A stretch of 64,000 nt of DNA from Snodgrassella alvi (GCF_002777855.1 NZ_MEIK01000040.1:1-64000); one strand, 5' to 3'. Counted from the first letter of the stretch, positions 27,392-37,735 are shown. The notes: generated from the letters alone by a model not told the origin. Made by a program: numbers and translations.

Positions 27392-30300
27392 ATGCGTCTA
27401 ACCCATATCAAACTTTCCGGCTTTAAATCTTTTGTTGATCCCACTACGATTGCCGTACCAGGAAAGCTGGTGGCTGTAATCGGGCCAAATGGTTGTGGAA
27501 AAAGCAATGTGATTGATGCCGTGCGCTGGGTGCTGGGCGAAGCTTCGGCCAGACAGCTGCGCGGTGAAAGCATGCAAGACGTGATTTTTAATGGTGCCAA
27601 CACCCGTCGCCCTGCCCCGCGCGCCAGCGTGGAACTGGTATTTAACAATAGTGACGGTCAGCTTCAGGGAGCATGGGGACAATATGGTGAAGTGGCAATA
27701 AAACGCCAGCTCACAAGGCAAGGTGAGTCTACTTATTATATTAATAATCAAGTAGTACGCCGGCGTGATATTACAGATTTATTTTTAGGTACAGGGGTTG
27801 GAGCTCGTGGCTATGCAGTGATAGAACAAGGGATGATTTCACGCATAATTGAAGCAAGGCCGGAAGAACTTAGAGCGCATATTGAAGAAGCGGCAGGTGT
27901 CTCCAAGTACAAGGAACGCCGCCGTGAAACGGAAAACAGACTGGCAGACACACGCGAACACCTGCAACGACTGGCCGATTTACAAAGTGAGCTAGACAGG
28001 CAGGTAGAAAAATTACAACGACAAGCAAATACAGCACAACGCTATCAGGAACTAAAAGAACAAATAGCGGGTAAACAGGATTTATTTGATTATAGCCAAT
28101 GGCAACAGGCACTGGCTCAGGCTGATGATGCTACTGCAATGTATCAACAGCATGACAATGCTCAGGCAACACTTCAACAGCATCTAGAAACACTTGAAGA
28201 AAACCTTCAGCAATTGCGCGAACAGGAACAGCAGCAACAGCAACAGGTACGTGAAGCAGAAATGCAACGCGCCGGTCTGCGCGAACAGTGGGCGCGTCTG
28301 GAAGAGCAGATCCGTCACCGGCGTGACTGGCAACAGCGCATGGCGCGAGAACAAGCACAGGCTCATTCAGAACTGCAACGATTGCATGAAGAAGACCGGC
28401 AACAGCAAGAGATGCTCGAATCAGCCAATAGTGAATTGGAAGAACAGCAAATAGTGCGCGAAGAATGGGCTATGCAAGCTGCCGAGCATGAAGCACGTAT
28501 GCCAGAGCTCGAAGAGCTGGCACATCTGGGTGAACGCACACGCCAGAATCAACAGAATGAGCTGGCGCGGCTGGAGCGTGAACAGGCAATTAAACAACAG
28601 CAACACCAGCATGCAAGCAGCAGTATTACGCAGTTACAACAACGTCAGCAGCGGCTGGAAACAGAGCTGGCGCAGTTAGCCTTACCCTCTGAAGAAGAGA
28701 TGGAAAAAACGCGGGACAGTGCAGCTGAACTGGAACAGGTAGTAGCAACACTGGAGGAAAACCTGCTGCAGTTTGAGCAGCAGCGAGACAATGCCCAACA
28801 AGCACTGGCACTGGCTCAACAACAGTATCGCCAGTTGGACAAACAGCAACTTACACTGAATGCTCAGGTGGAAGCGCTTACCTTAATGTTGCCAAAAGCA
28901 GAGCACAGCAACACAACAGCGTCAGAACATACTGATATTCCCTTGCTGTGGCAGCATATGCAGGTCGAACCACACTGGCAGCATGCAACCAGTGTAGCGC
29001 TGGGGCATAAAATTCAGGCTCATTACTGTGAACAGCTACAGCTAGACAATATCCAGACTGAGCACACTTCGGTATGGGTCAATCTAAACACTCCATCCGA
29101 AACATTACCCGTTGCCAGCGATGCCTTGTTGCAGCATATTAAAGTAGAATCACCCTTTGAAGAAGTATTGAATTTCTGGCTTCGGCAGGTGATATGCGCT
29201 GAATCTTTGCAAGCAGCCTTACTACGGCAAAAGGAGTTAGAGGCACATCAACTGATTGTTACTCCAGAAGGCCATTGCATAGATGCTATAAGCATTACCT
29301 TATATGCTGAAGATAATGGCTCTAGTTTATTGCAACAGCAGCAGCAATTACGTGAACTGCAACAAGCCCTTGTGGATATCGAACAACCCTGCCAACAGTC
29401 ACAAGAAGCCATGCAGCTGGCACAGCGAAATCTGGATAATACAGAAGCTCAACTATTACAGTGCCAGCATCAATTGAAACAACAACAACAAAGCTGGCAG
29501 GCTGCCTCAGCACAGGCCACAGAATTGATTGCACGTACCAGCCAAGGGCAGCTTCGCCGGCAACATATTCAGCAGGAATGTGCCCAAATAATCAATGAAT
29601 TAACTCAATACGAACATATACAGCAACAGGCACAAACAGATGCCGATAATCTGACGCTAGCTATAGACCAATTGCGTCCCCTGCTAGAAAGCCATACGAC
29701 CAACCAGCAGAACCAACAGCAAACCCTCAAACAAAGCCAGCTGGCACTACTAGAGGCACGAAGGCAACAAGGGCTGGTTGAAATGGTCATTGTGCGCCTA
29801 CAGCAGCGAATTCAGAGTGCGTCGCAGGAACGCCAACGAATTGCACGTGAGACCGAACGTTGGCAAGAGCGCCAGAGCGAGCTGGCTCTTGGTATTGTTG
29901 ACGAAGAAGTAGAAGACGAACAAACTTTGCAAACTGAAGAATTGAATGCACAGATTAATGTAGCCAATGAACGTTGTGCCGATGCACAGCAACAGTTGCA
30001 AGAGCTTCAGCAACTGTTACAACAGACACAGCAACAACAACACACACTAAACAGCCGCTTACCACAACTACAGGCGGACACACAAAAAGCCCTACTCCAG
30101 CAGCAGGAAGCCTTACTAAATGCCAAACATTTTTACGAAACACTTCAACAGAATAAAGCCGATATAGATACATTGACAGAACAATTTGCCCATACCCAAG
30201 CAGAATCTAAGGAACTAAGCGAGCAAATCGCTATTCTTGCACAGAAAATCAATGCTTTGGGCGCTGTAAATCTGGCTGCTTTACAGGAATTGGAAGAAGC

Positions 30301-30871
30301 CCATGAACGCGCTCAATACTATCAGCAGCAAACTGCTGATGTTCAGGCCGCCATAGCATTACTGGAAGAAGCCATCAGTACCATTGATGAAGAAACAAAA
30401 TCCCGTTTTAAAACCACATTTGATGCAGTCAATCAAAAAGTACAAAGCTACTTCCCAACCTTGTTTGGTGGGGGCGAAGCACACTTGGATATGGTTGGCG
30501 ATGACTTACTCAGCGCGGGCGTATCCATTATGGCGCGACCGCCTGGCAAGAAAAACAGCACTATTCATCTGCTTTCTGGTGGCGAAAAAGCTTTAACTGC
30601 TATGAGCCTTGTATTTGCTTTGTTCAGCCTGAATCCGGCACCATTCTGTTTGCTGGATGAAGTAGATGCGCCATTAGACGATGCCAATACCAGCCGTTTC
30701 TGTCAGCTGGTACAACAAATGTCCGCCCAAACCCAGTTTGTTTATATTTCCCATAATCGACTAACCATGGAAATGGCTGAGCAATTGGTAGGTGTTACCA
30801 TGCAAGAAAAAGGAGTTTCACGGATCGTGGAAGTTAATATCCGGCAGGCTTTGGATATGGCTGAAGCCTAG
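27392..30871 (+). CDS. smc: chromosome segregation protein SMC
   Basis: 1159 residues from the ATG at 27392 (MRLTHIKLSGFKSFVDPT, the standard SMC start); the ten codons upstream in the same frame start at TTG and are not family-like. Walker A GPNGCGKSN (about 30-38), long Gln-rich coiled coil (about 170-500), hinge (about 500-650), second coiled coil, then signature LLSGGEKALTAMS (about 1057) and Walker B FCLLDEVDAPLDDAN (about 1085). It compacts and helps segregate the chromosome. The coiled coils are unusually rich in glutamine (runs such as QQQQQ). ScpA/ScpB are not in the window. Confidence 0.96.
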   Translation: MRLTHIKLSGFKSFVDPTTIAVPGKLVAVIGPNGCGKSNVIDAVRWVLGEASARQLRGESMQDVIFNGANTRRPAPRASVELVFNNSDGQLQGAWGQYGEVAIKRQLTRQGESTYYINNQVVRRRDITDLFLGTGVGARGYAVIEQGMISRIIEARPEELRAHIEEAAGVSKYKERRRETENRLADTREHLQRLADLQSELDRQVEKLQRQANTAQRYQELKEQIAGKQDLFDYSQWQQALAQADDATAMYQQHDNAQATLQQHLETLEENLQQLREQEQQQQQQVREAEMQRAGLREQWARLEEQIRHRRDWQQRMAREQAQAHSELQRLHEEDRQQQEMLESANSELEEQQIVREEWAMQAAEHEARMPELEELAHLGERTRQNQQNELARLEREQAIKQQQHQHASSSITQLQQRQQRLETELAQLALPSEEEMEKTRDSAAELEQVVATLEENLLQFEQQRDNAQQALALAQQQYRQLDKQQLTLNAQVEALTLMLPKAEHSNTTASEHTDIPLLWQHMQVEPHWQHATSVALGHKIQAHYCEQLQLDNIQTEHTSVWVNLNTPSETLPVASDALLQHIKVESPFEEVLNFWLRQVICAESLQAALLRQKELEAHQLIVTPEGHCIDAISITLYAEDNGSSLLQQQQQLRELQQALVDIEQPCQQSQEAMQLAQRNLDNTEAQLLQCQHQLKQQQQSWQAASAQATELIARTSQGQLRRQHIQQECAQIINELTQYEHIQQQAQTDADNLTLAIDQLRPLLESHTTNQQNQQQTLKQSQLALLEARRQQGLVEMVIVRLQQRIQSASQERQRIARETERWQERQSELALGIVDEEVEDEQTLQTEELNAQINVANERCADAQQQLQELQQLLQQTQQQQHTLNSRLPQLQADTQKALLQQQEALLNAKHFYETLQQNKADIDTLTEQFAHTQAESKELSEQIAILAQKINALGAVNLAALQELEEAHERAQYYQQQTADVQAAIALLEEAISTIDEETKSRFKTTFDAVNQKVQSYFPTLFGGGEAHLDMVGDDLLSAGVSIMARPPGKKNSTIHLLSGGEKALTAMSLVFALFSLNPAPFCLLDEVDAPLDDANTSRFCQLVQQMSAQTQFVYISHNRLTMEMAEQLVGVTMQEKGVSRIVEVNIRQALDMAEA

Positions 30872-30927
30872 GCCGAAGAACAAATATCGATATCAAGTAC
30901 CTCATTCCTGTAAACAACTGCTTATAA

Positions 30928-30952
30928 ACGGGGTTAAACCCGTGTGTTTTTT
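30928..30952 (+). terminator. terminator after smc
   Basis: Stem ACGGG / CCCGT with a GTTAAA loop, followed after GTG by seven T residues, 57 bases past the smc stop. Confidence 0.65.
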
Positions 30953-30999
30953 TATTATATTATGAAGACCTTGAAACAGGCCTTTCACATTGAGTGCAT

Positions 31000-32304
31000 A
31001 TGCTATTGAATCTTTTATATCAATTTTTATGGTTGCTCGCCCCACCTTTTTTACGCCGTTATTTGCGTCGACGTGCCAGACTGGCACCGGCCTATGCCCT
31101 AAATTGGTCCGAACGTTTTGGAAAACCTTATCCGAATGCGGTAAAAAACGCTATCTGGATTCATGTAGTATCAGTAGGAGAAACGCGTGCCTCAATACAG
31201 TTTATTCACGCGTTGCAAAAGTGGTTTCCAAATACTCCTCTTTTAATCACTCAGACTACGCCTACCGGCCGTGCAACTGTGCAACATTTTTTTCCTCAGG
31301 CACAGTGCCGTTACCTTCCCTATGATAAAAAATCGTGGGTAAAGCAGTTTATCCAAGACCACCAACCTTTATTTGGTGTACTGATGGAAACAGAAATATG
31401 GCCGAATTTAATTAATATCTGTGCTAAAAATCGCATTCCTCTGTTTATGGCTAATGCACGCTTATCAGAAAAATCATTGCAAGGCTATCTGAAAGTGCGA
31501 TCGCTGGTTGCTCCTGCTCTCAGCACCTTGACAGGCTGTTTTGCTCAGACAAATGCAGATGCCGAACGCTTAAAACAAATTGGTGCAGCACATCTGAAAA
31601 TATGTGGTAACACCAAATATGATATTTCTCCAACCGAAGACATGTATGCTCTAGCACAGACATTCAAACAACGTATCGGCAACCGGCCTGTGGTGATTTG
31701 TGCCAGTACCCGCTTTTACCATGGCAGCGACGAAGTACAATTATTGCTAGACGCATGGGCAAAACAAAAAACCAGCCATACATTACTGATCATCGTCCCG
31801 CGCCATACAGAACGTTTTCAACCAGCTTTTGATTACGCAGAAAAACTTAATTTCATTACACAGAAACGTAGCGATAATCTAAATATTGCTCCAGAAACTC
31901 AGGTTTGGATTGGCGACAGTATAGGTGAGTTGTTTGCTTATTATTTATGCGCCGATATCGCTTTTGTAGGCGGTAGTCTCGTTGACAGCGGCTGCCACAA
32001 CATTATCGAACCCATCGCCTGCAACCTACCCACTTTATTTGGCCCATCTACGTATAATTTCGCTGATGCTGCACCAAAAGCGGTTGCTATCGGAGCCGCG
32101 CAACAAATCAGATCTGCTGAAGACTGGGCAACTACCTCATTAGCCTTACTTGCCAATCCACAGCAACGCCGATACATGTCGGAAAATGCAGAAGCTTTTA
32201 TTACTCAACATCGCGGTGCCAGCGAAAGAATGGCACAGGCCATTTTGGACAATCTTGCGCTTACAGCCAAGAACTCTCAGCACGAAGACAAATATTGTAT
32301 TTAA
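31000..32304 (+). CDS. waaA: 3-deoxy-D-manno-octulosonic acid (Kdo) transferase
   Basis: 434 residues from the ATG at 31000 (a GTG two codons earlier is the alternative). N-terminal membrane anchor (LLNLLYQFLWLLAPPF), then the GT30 N-domain (WIHVVSVGETRASIQFI, TQTTPTGRATV, METEIWPNLI, ANARLSEKS) and a C-domain with VPRHTERF and FVGGSLVDSGCHNIIEP. It transfers Kdo to lipid IVA at the inner face of the cytoplasmic membrane during lipopolysaccharide synthesis. Also called kdtA. A decayed copy of its 3' end lies 1.7 kb downstream. Confidence 0.95.
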   Translation: MLLNLLYQFLWLLAPPFLRRYLRRRARLAPAYALNWSERFGKPYPNAVKNAIWIHVVSVGETRASIQFIHALQKWFPNTPLLITQTTPTGRATVQHFFPQAQCRYLPYDKKSWVKQFIQDHQPLFGVLMETEIWPNLINICAKNRIPLFMANARLSEKSLQGYLKVRSLVAPALSTLTGCFAQTNADAERLKQIGAAHLKICGNTKYDISPTEDMYALAQTFKQRIGNRPVVICASTRFYHGSDEVQLLLDAWAKQKTSHTLLIIVPRHTERFQPAFDYAEKLNFITQKRSDNLNIAPETQVWIGDSIGELFAYYLCADIAFVGGSLVDSGCHNIIEPIACNLPTLFGPSTYNFADAAPKAVAIGAAQQIRSAEDWATTSLALLANPQQRRYMSENAEAFITQHRGASERMAQAILDNLALTAKNSQHEDKYCI

Positions 32305-32494
32305 AGAGCTGCAAATTATAAAAAATATATTAAATAAACCCTATGGCATATTTTTATTTAATAAATCAAGTACATTAATACTGATTTTATATTTGGAATC
32401 AATAACAAGACTGATTCAGATTAAATACACTTTTATTTTAATTAATAAAATGAGCCAAACATATTTTCGTTTGCTTAGTAGGAACTTATGTATT

Positions 32495-32760
32495 TCAATT
32501 TCATATACCTAAATAAATGATACAGAGTCAAGCTCAAAACTTTCTTTGTATTCATCAAATATAATTAAATAAATATGATATAAGCATTCATAAATATACT
32601 TATTCTGACCTTATCAGCGAAGATTTGAAAAACTATTTTGAAATCCACTTCTGGCATACTTTTGTCTGCCGTCAAATAATGGCTAAAAGCCATTGTAAGT
32701 ATTTTTACCAGCATATCGTGTTAAGAATACGGATAATAAGTATTCAATTTCAGCTACTAG
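32495..32760 (-). pseudogene. decayed C-terminal fragment of a sulfatase-superfamily gene
   Basis: Aligns, with many substitutions and small gaps, to the 3' end of the intact genes at 34315 and 36305. Matching landmarks include the end region (AAATAAATG then TCAAGCTCAAAACT), the segment before the GRQEAC codons (GTCAAATAATGGCTAAAAGCCA) and the AGCATATC / AATACGGATAATAAG stretch corresponding to the LGANTYDC-SELDM region. No frame is open. The catalytic core and membrane half are missing. Confidence 0.7.
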
Positions 32761-32984
32761 ATATTTAATTTACTCTGTCCTGCCTTATTCTTAGCATGAT
32801 ATATCACACAAGAGTATAACTTATGATTAAATCAATAGACTAATAGCATTGACAACCAGAAAAAACTTCTATTAAATATATAAAATTGTTATAAATACAG
32901 ATAAAAAAATTTATAACAATTTAAAAGATAAGGTAGTTTCATTAAAAATTTAATATTATTTGCATTATTCGCTTTTTGTTCATA

Positions 32985-33008
32985 TAAAAAAGCCACTCAA
33001 AGTGGCTT
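32985..33008 (-). terminator. terminator of the first pilin gene
   Basis: On the minus strand, AGCCACT TTG AGTGGCT followed by six T residues, 20 bases after the pilin stop. Confidence 0.85.
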
Positions 33009-33028
33009 TGTATTAAATTCAATAAGGA

Positions 33029-33481
33029 TTACAGGTAAGCTTTAGGAATGTATTTATCATTCATATTAGTTCCGGTAGCATTCTTTTTCAAAGAGCCATT
33101 TTTCAAAACTGACAATACCAAAACTTTACCAGAAATAGCTGAAGATACGCCGGTTTGATTGACAGTATACTTAATTGTACAACCTGTATCACCCATGGCT
33201 GAAGTAGCTGAAGTCATGGTAACGGAACCACCGATTTCTGCTGTGCCATATTTACCTTTTTGCTGATCTACAGCAGCATTAGCACCAGTTGTACATACAC
33301 TGTTTTGCATGTTATCTACTACCTGTGATTTCAAACCAGCAGCAAGGCTAGAAGCTTCAGATGCCTGAGAACGAGCAATATAGTCAGAGTACGCAGGTAC
33401 AGCAATAGCAGCCAGAATACCGATAATTGCAATTACAATCATCAATTCTATTAATGTAAAACCTTTTTGAAATGCTTTCAT
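33029..33481 (-). CDS. type IV major-pilin-like protein, copy A
   Basis: 150 residues from the ATG at 33481 (GGAG upstream; the frame extends to a GTG at 33493 but that overlaps the ribosome site). Class III leader MKAFQKG / [27 protein letters not shown] with cleavage after Gly7 and Glu5 of the mature protein. A single Cys pair late in the protein (SVCTTG and TGCTIKYT) could form the pilin D-loop disulfide. It is assembled into type IV pili for motility, DNA uptake or attachment. A sigma-54 promoter lies 53 bases upstream. Near-identical to copy B over the first 60 residues and over [19 protein letters not shown], divergent between and after. Confidence 0.93.
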   Translation of the reverse strand: MKAFQKGFTLIELMIVIAIIGILAAIAVPAYSDYIARSQASEASSLAAGLKSQVVDNMQNSVCTTGANAAVDQQKGKYGTAEIGGSVTMTSATSAMGDTGCTIKYTVNQTGVSSAISGKVLVLSVLKNGSLKKNATGTNMNDKYIPKAYL

Positions 33482-33532
33482 TTTAGTCTCCACGTCAATA
33501 TGGTTAATAAACTAGTTGAACATAAAATCATG

Positions 33533-33549
33533 AGCAATTTATATGCCTA
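33533..33549 (-). promoter_or_regulatory. sigma-54 promoter of pilin copy A
   Basis: Minus strand TAGGCATATAAATTGCT: GG and GC separated by exactly ten bases, as in the -24/-12 consensus TGGCAC-N5-TTGC. Its position before the pilin start (53 bases) is nearly the same as for copy B. Confidence 0.75.
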
Positions 33550-33744
33550 ATTTTAGAATTATACTATTTTTATATATTAATTTCATTATTTAACATTTAT
33601 ATCATAGAATTCAAACCAGTAACATAACGAATATTTAGACTTAAGATTAAGCTTAAGAAATTTATTTATAATTTTCGATTATCAAACTGTTTTGTAAAAC
33701 AATCTATTTTGTAATAGACAAGCACTACCATTTGATGCGTTTAA

Positions 33745-34115
33745 TTATTGCGTGAGTATTGCTTATATAACTAACACAAAGGTATACAGCTACTGCCACA
33801 ATATTACTAAAACAATCGTCCGCAACTTTCTCACCTTGTTTGGTTAGACTAATCGAGATGTCGATATTGCAAGCCCAAAGAATACCCTATTGGAGTGTAA
33901 CAACAAATTCGCCGCTCGGAAAACAACACCTTTACCTCATATGCCTTATTTACCCATCCTCAGCAAGAGACCAATACATTTCAAAAATGCAAAAGCGTTT
34001 ATTGCACATTATCGGAGCGCTAAGCCAAGCTTGGCACAGGTCATTTTTGTAATTTTGGTCTTACGACAAATCATTCACTGTATTGGGATAAATATGTAGT
34101 TTAAGAAGCTGCAAA
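33745..34115 (+). pseudogene. decayed duplicate of the waaA 3' end
   Basis: Aligns to waaA bases of about 31945-32320. Examples: CAGCTACTGCCACAATATTACT versus CAGCGGCTGCCACAACATTATC, CTTGTTTGG versus CTTTATTTGG, AATGCAAAAGCGTTTATT versus AATGCAGAAGCTTTTATT, GGCACAGG, and the shared tail TTTAAGAAGCTGCAAAATTA versus TTTAAAGAGCTGCAAATTAT. Frames are broken by frameshifts and stops. It sits, like the intact gene, just before a convergent sulfatase gene. Confidence 0.75.
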
Positions 34116-34314
34116 ATTACAACCAAGTAATTAAATGTGCTCTAAAGCATTCTTTATCAAGTTATTTAGATACATTCATACTGATTTTATTTTTAAAAAA
34201 TCAAAAACCATATTGACACACATAAAAATTTCTCTTCAATTTAATCATATAATACTATTTTATAGTATAAAAATACCAAATCTATTTAGTAAGTTAGGCA
34301 TGACATTAAGCCTA

Positions 34315-35748
34315 TTAATTAACTCGTATGTGAATAAATGGCACTGAATCAGGCTTAAAACTGTCTTTAAATTCATCGAACACAATGGGCGGGCTATGGT
34401 CACCAACAACTACAATATCAGTATGCTTAAAACCACCTCTTTTTATTTCATCAGCAAGTACCTGAAAAAACTGATGTTGAAGATTCAAATTCCGGCATGC
34501 TTCTTGTCTTCCATTAAATAATGGCTGATGGCAATCGTAAGTATTTGCTCCCAACATATCCAGCTCAGAATAAGGATGATGGGTGTTCAGTGTTAGCCAA
34601 TATATAAATGATTTATCCTGTGAAGCTTTATTTGCGGCTGATACATCATGCACAATAATATAATCACAAGCTCCAGGGAATGAATAACAAAGTTTTATAT
34701 TACTAAAATGTGGATAAAAATGTGCATTTTGCAAACCCATATACGGATACCATTCTTTACGGTTATACATCTTAGAAGAAGATCCATGAAAAGCTTGTAT
34801 ATCATAACCTTGTTTTTGTAATCTTACCGGAACACATTTTTTGAACTTATCAAACGGGCCTAGTTTAAAATTGGAACTTTTAGCTTTCAAATCACATAAC
34901 TCTCGCAGCTCCCCCATTATGGTACTGTGGAGTGCCGGATTTTCACCCTGAGCAATTAGTTTTACATTGGGCAAATTCAGCAAAGGTGCTTTTACCGATG
35001 AATTAATAGCGCCATGTTCAGGTACAAAAGTACCCCATGATTCATTTAAAATGAATAGTATTTTTTTTGGGGGATGCTGCAAATTAATTTGCTTTTGTAA
35101 CACACCTCCATGTGGCCAATCATAAAACTCAGGGTTGACTTTTCTGAGCCAAAAAATTTGCATATTATATTTATAATTTTGAATAGTTTCGTAATAACTT
35201 CCCCACCAACCAGTAGTCTTATAGCGATCAGAAAGATTAGTACCACGATAATCGTAAAAGCAAAATACAAACAATAAATATAATATAGATAATGGTAGAA
35301 TCATTTGCGTAGAAGCAAAACGAACCAAATATTTGAAAATTAGAAATAAACTTAATATCAGATAACCAAAAATTAATCCTAAAATTATCCAATATAATTT
35401 TGGCGCTTGGGGAAGAAAATGAAGCAACCCAATGAATTCTGATAAATTTTCATAACGATAAAATTGCTTAATCCAATACAAAATGTCAAAAATATAAATG
35501 CAAACGTAGGAGATGGTAAATAATAATATTGACCAATTTTTTCGCAGACACAATAATGGAATAATCCAAACATATTCCAATACAACCACATACCGCTGGG
35601 AGTGAATCAATGCTTGTGATAACCAGAAAAAAACATTATTTATAATTAGATAAAAAGCTATAAAAAGCCATAACCGAAAAGAAAAATACTTATTAAATAT
35701 ATGTATTACTTTTGAAAATAAAGGGAAATTTACTTCAATATTCATCAA
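34315..35748 (-). CDS. membrane sulfatase/phospho-transferase superfamily protein, copy 1
   Basis: 477 residues. About five membrane helices in the first 170 residues, then a periplasmic alkaline-phosphatase-fold domain: FILNESWGTF (first metal site), GENPALHSTIMGELRELC (likely nucleophile Ser/Thr), YWLTLNTHHPY and VVVGDHSPP near the end (metal His/Asp). This is the layout of LTA-synthase/EptA-like enzymes that move phospho-head-groups onto sugars or proteins. It sits among pilin genes, and in Neisseria a related family member (PptA) decorates pilin with phospho-groups, so a pilin- or LPS-modifying role is a reasonable guess. 112 bases of its catalytic part are identical to copy 2. Confidence 0.8.
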   Translation of the reverse strand: MMNIEVNFPLFSKVIHIFNKYFSFRLWLFIAFYLIINNVFFWLSQALIHSQRYVVVLEYVWIIPLLCLRKNWSILLFTISYVCIYIFDILYWIKQFYRYENLSEFIGLLHFLPQAPKLYWIILGLIFGYLILSLFLIFKYLVRFASTQMILPLSILYLLFVFCFYDYRGTNLSDRYKTTGWWGSYYETIQNYKYNMQIFWLRKVNPEFYDWPHGGVLQKQINLQHPPKKILFILNESWGTFVPEHGAINSSVKAPLLNLPNVKLIAQGENPALHSTIMGELRELCDLKAKSSNFKLGPFDKFKKCVPVRLQKQGYDIQAFHGSSSKMYNRKEWYPYMGLQNAHFYPHFSNIKLCYSFPGACDYIIVHDVSAANKASQDKSFIYWLTLNTHHPYSELDMLGANTYDCHQPLFNGRQEACRNLNLQHQFFQVLADEIKRGGFKHTDIVVVGDHSPPIVFDEFKDSFKPDSVPFIHIRVN

Positions 35749-36304
35749 TATTTCTTATATAAAGTATAAGTATGATCACATATAAATGAAATTTTCATAA
35801 ATGATATCATATGAAAATTAAGACTGAAAATATATTTTAAATATTTATATTAATTCGAATATTTACTGACATTATGTAAATATATTTCCCCCCAATAAAA
35901 CAATAAAGTAAAATCTAAAATAATATTAGTAAATATTATTTTAGAAAAAGATTGTCTATCAAATTTTATAAGACTATAAATTTCAATTCATTAATTTAGA
36001 AAAGATCTGTAATTTCATTATCGTTTAAAGTAAATTGTAATGTACAAACCCACTAGCTCCCTGTACCCATTTCTATAGTCAAACTCTTTTAAAACATATA
36101 AATTTTTTATAACATTAAGGCATCAATAAAAATATTGGGCGAAGTTTTTTTTACCCATTCTTCCGCTTCAAATAATTTTTGCAACTATTATGGATTTGGA
36201 AATCTAAAAATTAAAGGCGATAAAAACTGTAAGGTACCCTTTATTACTAATTTAGAAGTAATTACACAGGCTACCTTACAAAATTTAGTTAAATATAAAC
36301 TATT
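35749..36304. other. A+T-rich spacer between the two sulfatase copies
   Basis: About 555 bases. A 62-codon + strand frame (36135-36323) overlaps the end of copy 2 and shows no family features, so I do not call it. No strong hairpin or promoter was identified. Confidence 0.45.
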
Positions 36305-37735
36305 TCAATTTACTCGTACGTGAATATATGGCACAGAATCAGGCTTAAAACTGTCTTTATATTTATCTAACATAATAGGAGGGCTATGATCACCTACAAC
36401 TACGATGTCAGTGTCCTTAAATCCTCCGGCTTTGATTTCATCAGCAAGTACTTGAAAAAACTGATGTTGAAGATTCAAATTCCGACATGCTTCTTGTCTT
36501 CCATTAAATAAAGGCTGATGGCAATCATAAGTATTCGCTCCCAACATATCCAGCTCAGAATAAGGATGATGGGTGTTCAGTGTTAGCCAGTATATAAATG
36601 ATTTACCCTGTGCAGATTTATTGGCAGCTGATACATCATGCACAATATTGTAGTCACAAGCTCCAGGAAATGAATGACATTGCTTAATATTACTGAATTG
36701 AGGAAAAAAATGCGCATTTTGCAAATCCATATGCGGATACCAATCTTTTCGGTCATACATCTTGGCATAAGAACCATGGAAAGCTTGGACTGTGTACCCT
36801 TGTTTTTGTAATCTTACCGGAACACATTTTTTGAACTTATCAAATGGACCTAGCTTAAAATTTGAACTTTTGGCTTTCAAATCACATAACTCTCGCAGCT
36901 CCCCCATTATGGTACTGTGGAGTGCCGGATTTTCACCCTGAGCAATTAGTTTTACATTGGGCAAATTCAGCAAAGGTGCTTTTACTGATAAATTAATAGC
37001 GCCATGTTCAGGTACAAAAGTCCCCCATGACTCATTTAAAATAAATAGTATTTTTTTGGGAGGATGCTGTATATTGATCTGCTTTTGTAACACCCCACCA
37101 TACGGCCAATCATAAAATTCAGGTTTAAGCGTTCCACGCCAGAAAAACTGTGTATTAAATTTAAGATTTTGAATCGTTTCGTAATAACTTCCCCACCAAC
37201 CTACAGTCTGATAACGATCTGATAAATTAGCACCGCGATAATCGTAAAAAAATATGGCAAAAAGCAAATACAATACAGATAAAGGTACAATTATTTGCGT
37301 AGAAGCCAAACGAACCAAATATTTTAGGATTAAAAATAAGCTTAAAATGAGATTGCCTAAAATAATTCCTAAAAATAGCCAATATAATTTTGGTGCCTGT
37401 GGAATGAAGTAAAGTAAATCAACGAATTCAGACAAATTATCATAGTGATAAAATTGTTTAATCCAGTACAGAATATCAAAAATATAAATACAAATATATA
37501 TTATAGTAAATAAGACCAACGACCACTTTTTACGCAAGCATAACAACGGTATTATCCATACGTATTCGAGTACAATATCATAACGTTGTGAATAAGTAAT
37601 TAAGTGTGCAAGCCAGAAAAAAACATTATTTATGATCAAGTAAAATATAAGAAAACACCACAACCGTAGCGAAAAATAACGCTTAACCAAGAAAAAAATT
37701 TTGGAAAAAACGGGAAAATGTACAGCCAATTTCAT
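36305..37735 (-). CDS. membrane sulfatase/phospho-transferase superfamily protein, copy 2
   Basis: 476 residues, colinear with copy 1: multi-pass N-terminal half, then FILNESWGTF, HSTIMGELRELC, TLNTHHPY and VVGDHSPP. The N-terminal halves differ by many substitutions, while the C-terminal catalytic halves are almost the same and share 112 identical bases (36874-36985), a sign of recent gene conversion or selection. Lies 188 bases upstream of the pilin B stop-side, same strand. Substrate unknown; see copy 1 for the pilin-modification hypothesis. Confidence 0.8.
   Translation of the reverse strand: MKLAVHFPVFSKIFFLVKRYFSLRLWCFLIFYLIINNVFFWLAHLITYSQRYDIVLEYVWIIPLLCLRKKWSLVLFTIIYICIYIFDILYWIKQFYHYDNLSEFVDLLYFIPQAPKLYWLFLGIILGNLILSLFLILKYLVRLASTQIIVPLSVLYLLFAIFFYDYRGANLSDRYQTVGWWGSYYETIQNLKFNTQFFWRGTLKPEFYDWPYGGVLQKQINIQHPPKKILFILNESWGTFVPEHGAINLSVKAPLLNLPNVKLIAQGENPALHSTIMGELRELCDLKAKSSNFKLGPFDKFKKCVPVRLQKQGYTVQAFHGSYAKMYDRKDWYPHMDLQNAHFFPQFSNIKQCHSFPGACDYNIVHDVSAANKSAQGKSFIYWLTLNTHHPYSELDMLGANTYDCHQPLFNGRQEACRNLNLQHQFFQVLADEIKAGGFKDTDIVVVGDHSPPIMLDKYKDSFKPDSVPYIHVRVN

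Noticed and set aside
27870-30173. Several 60-85-codon antisense frames inside smc
   Set aside because: Shadow frames created by the repetitive Gln/Glu codons of the coiled coils.
36135-36323. 62-codon + strand frame between the sulfatase copies
   Set aside because: Overlaps the antisense of the sulfatase end, no ribosome site or recognisable motif.
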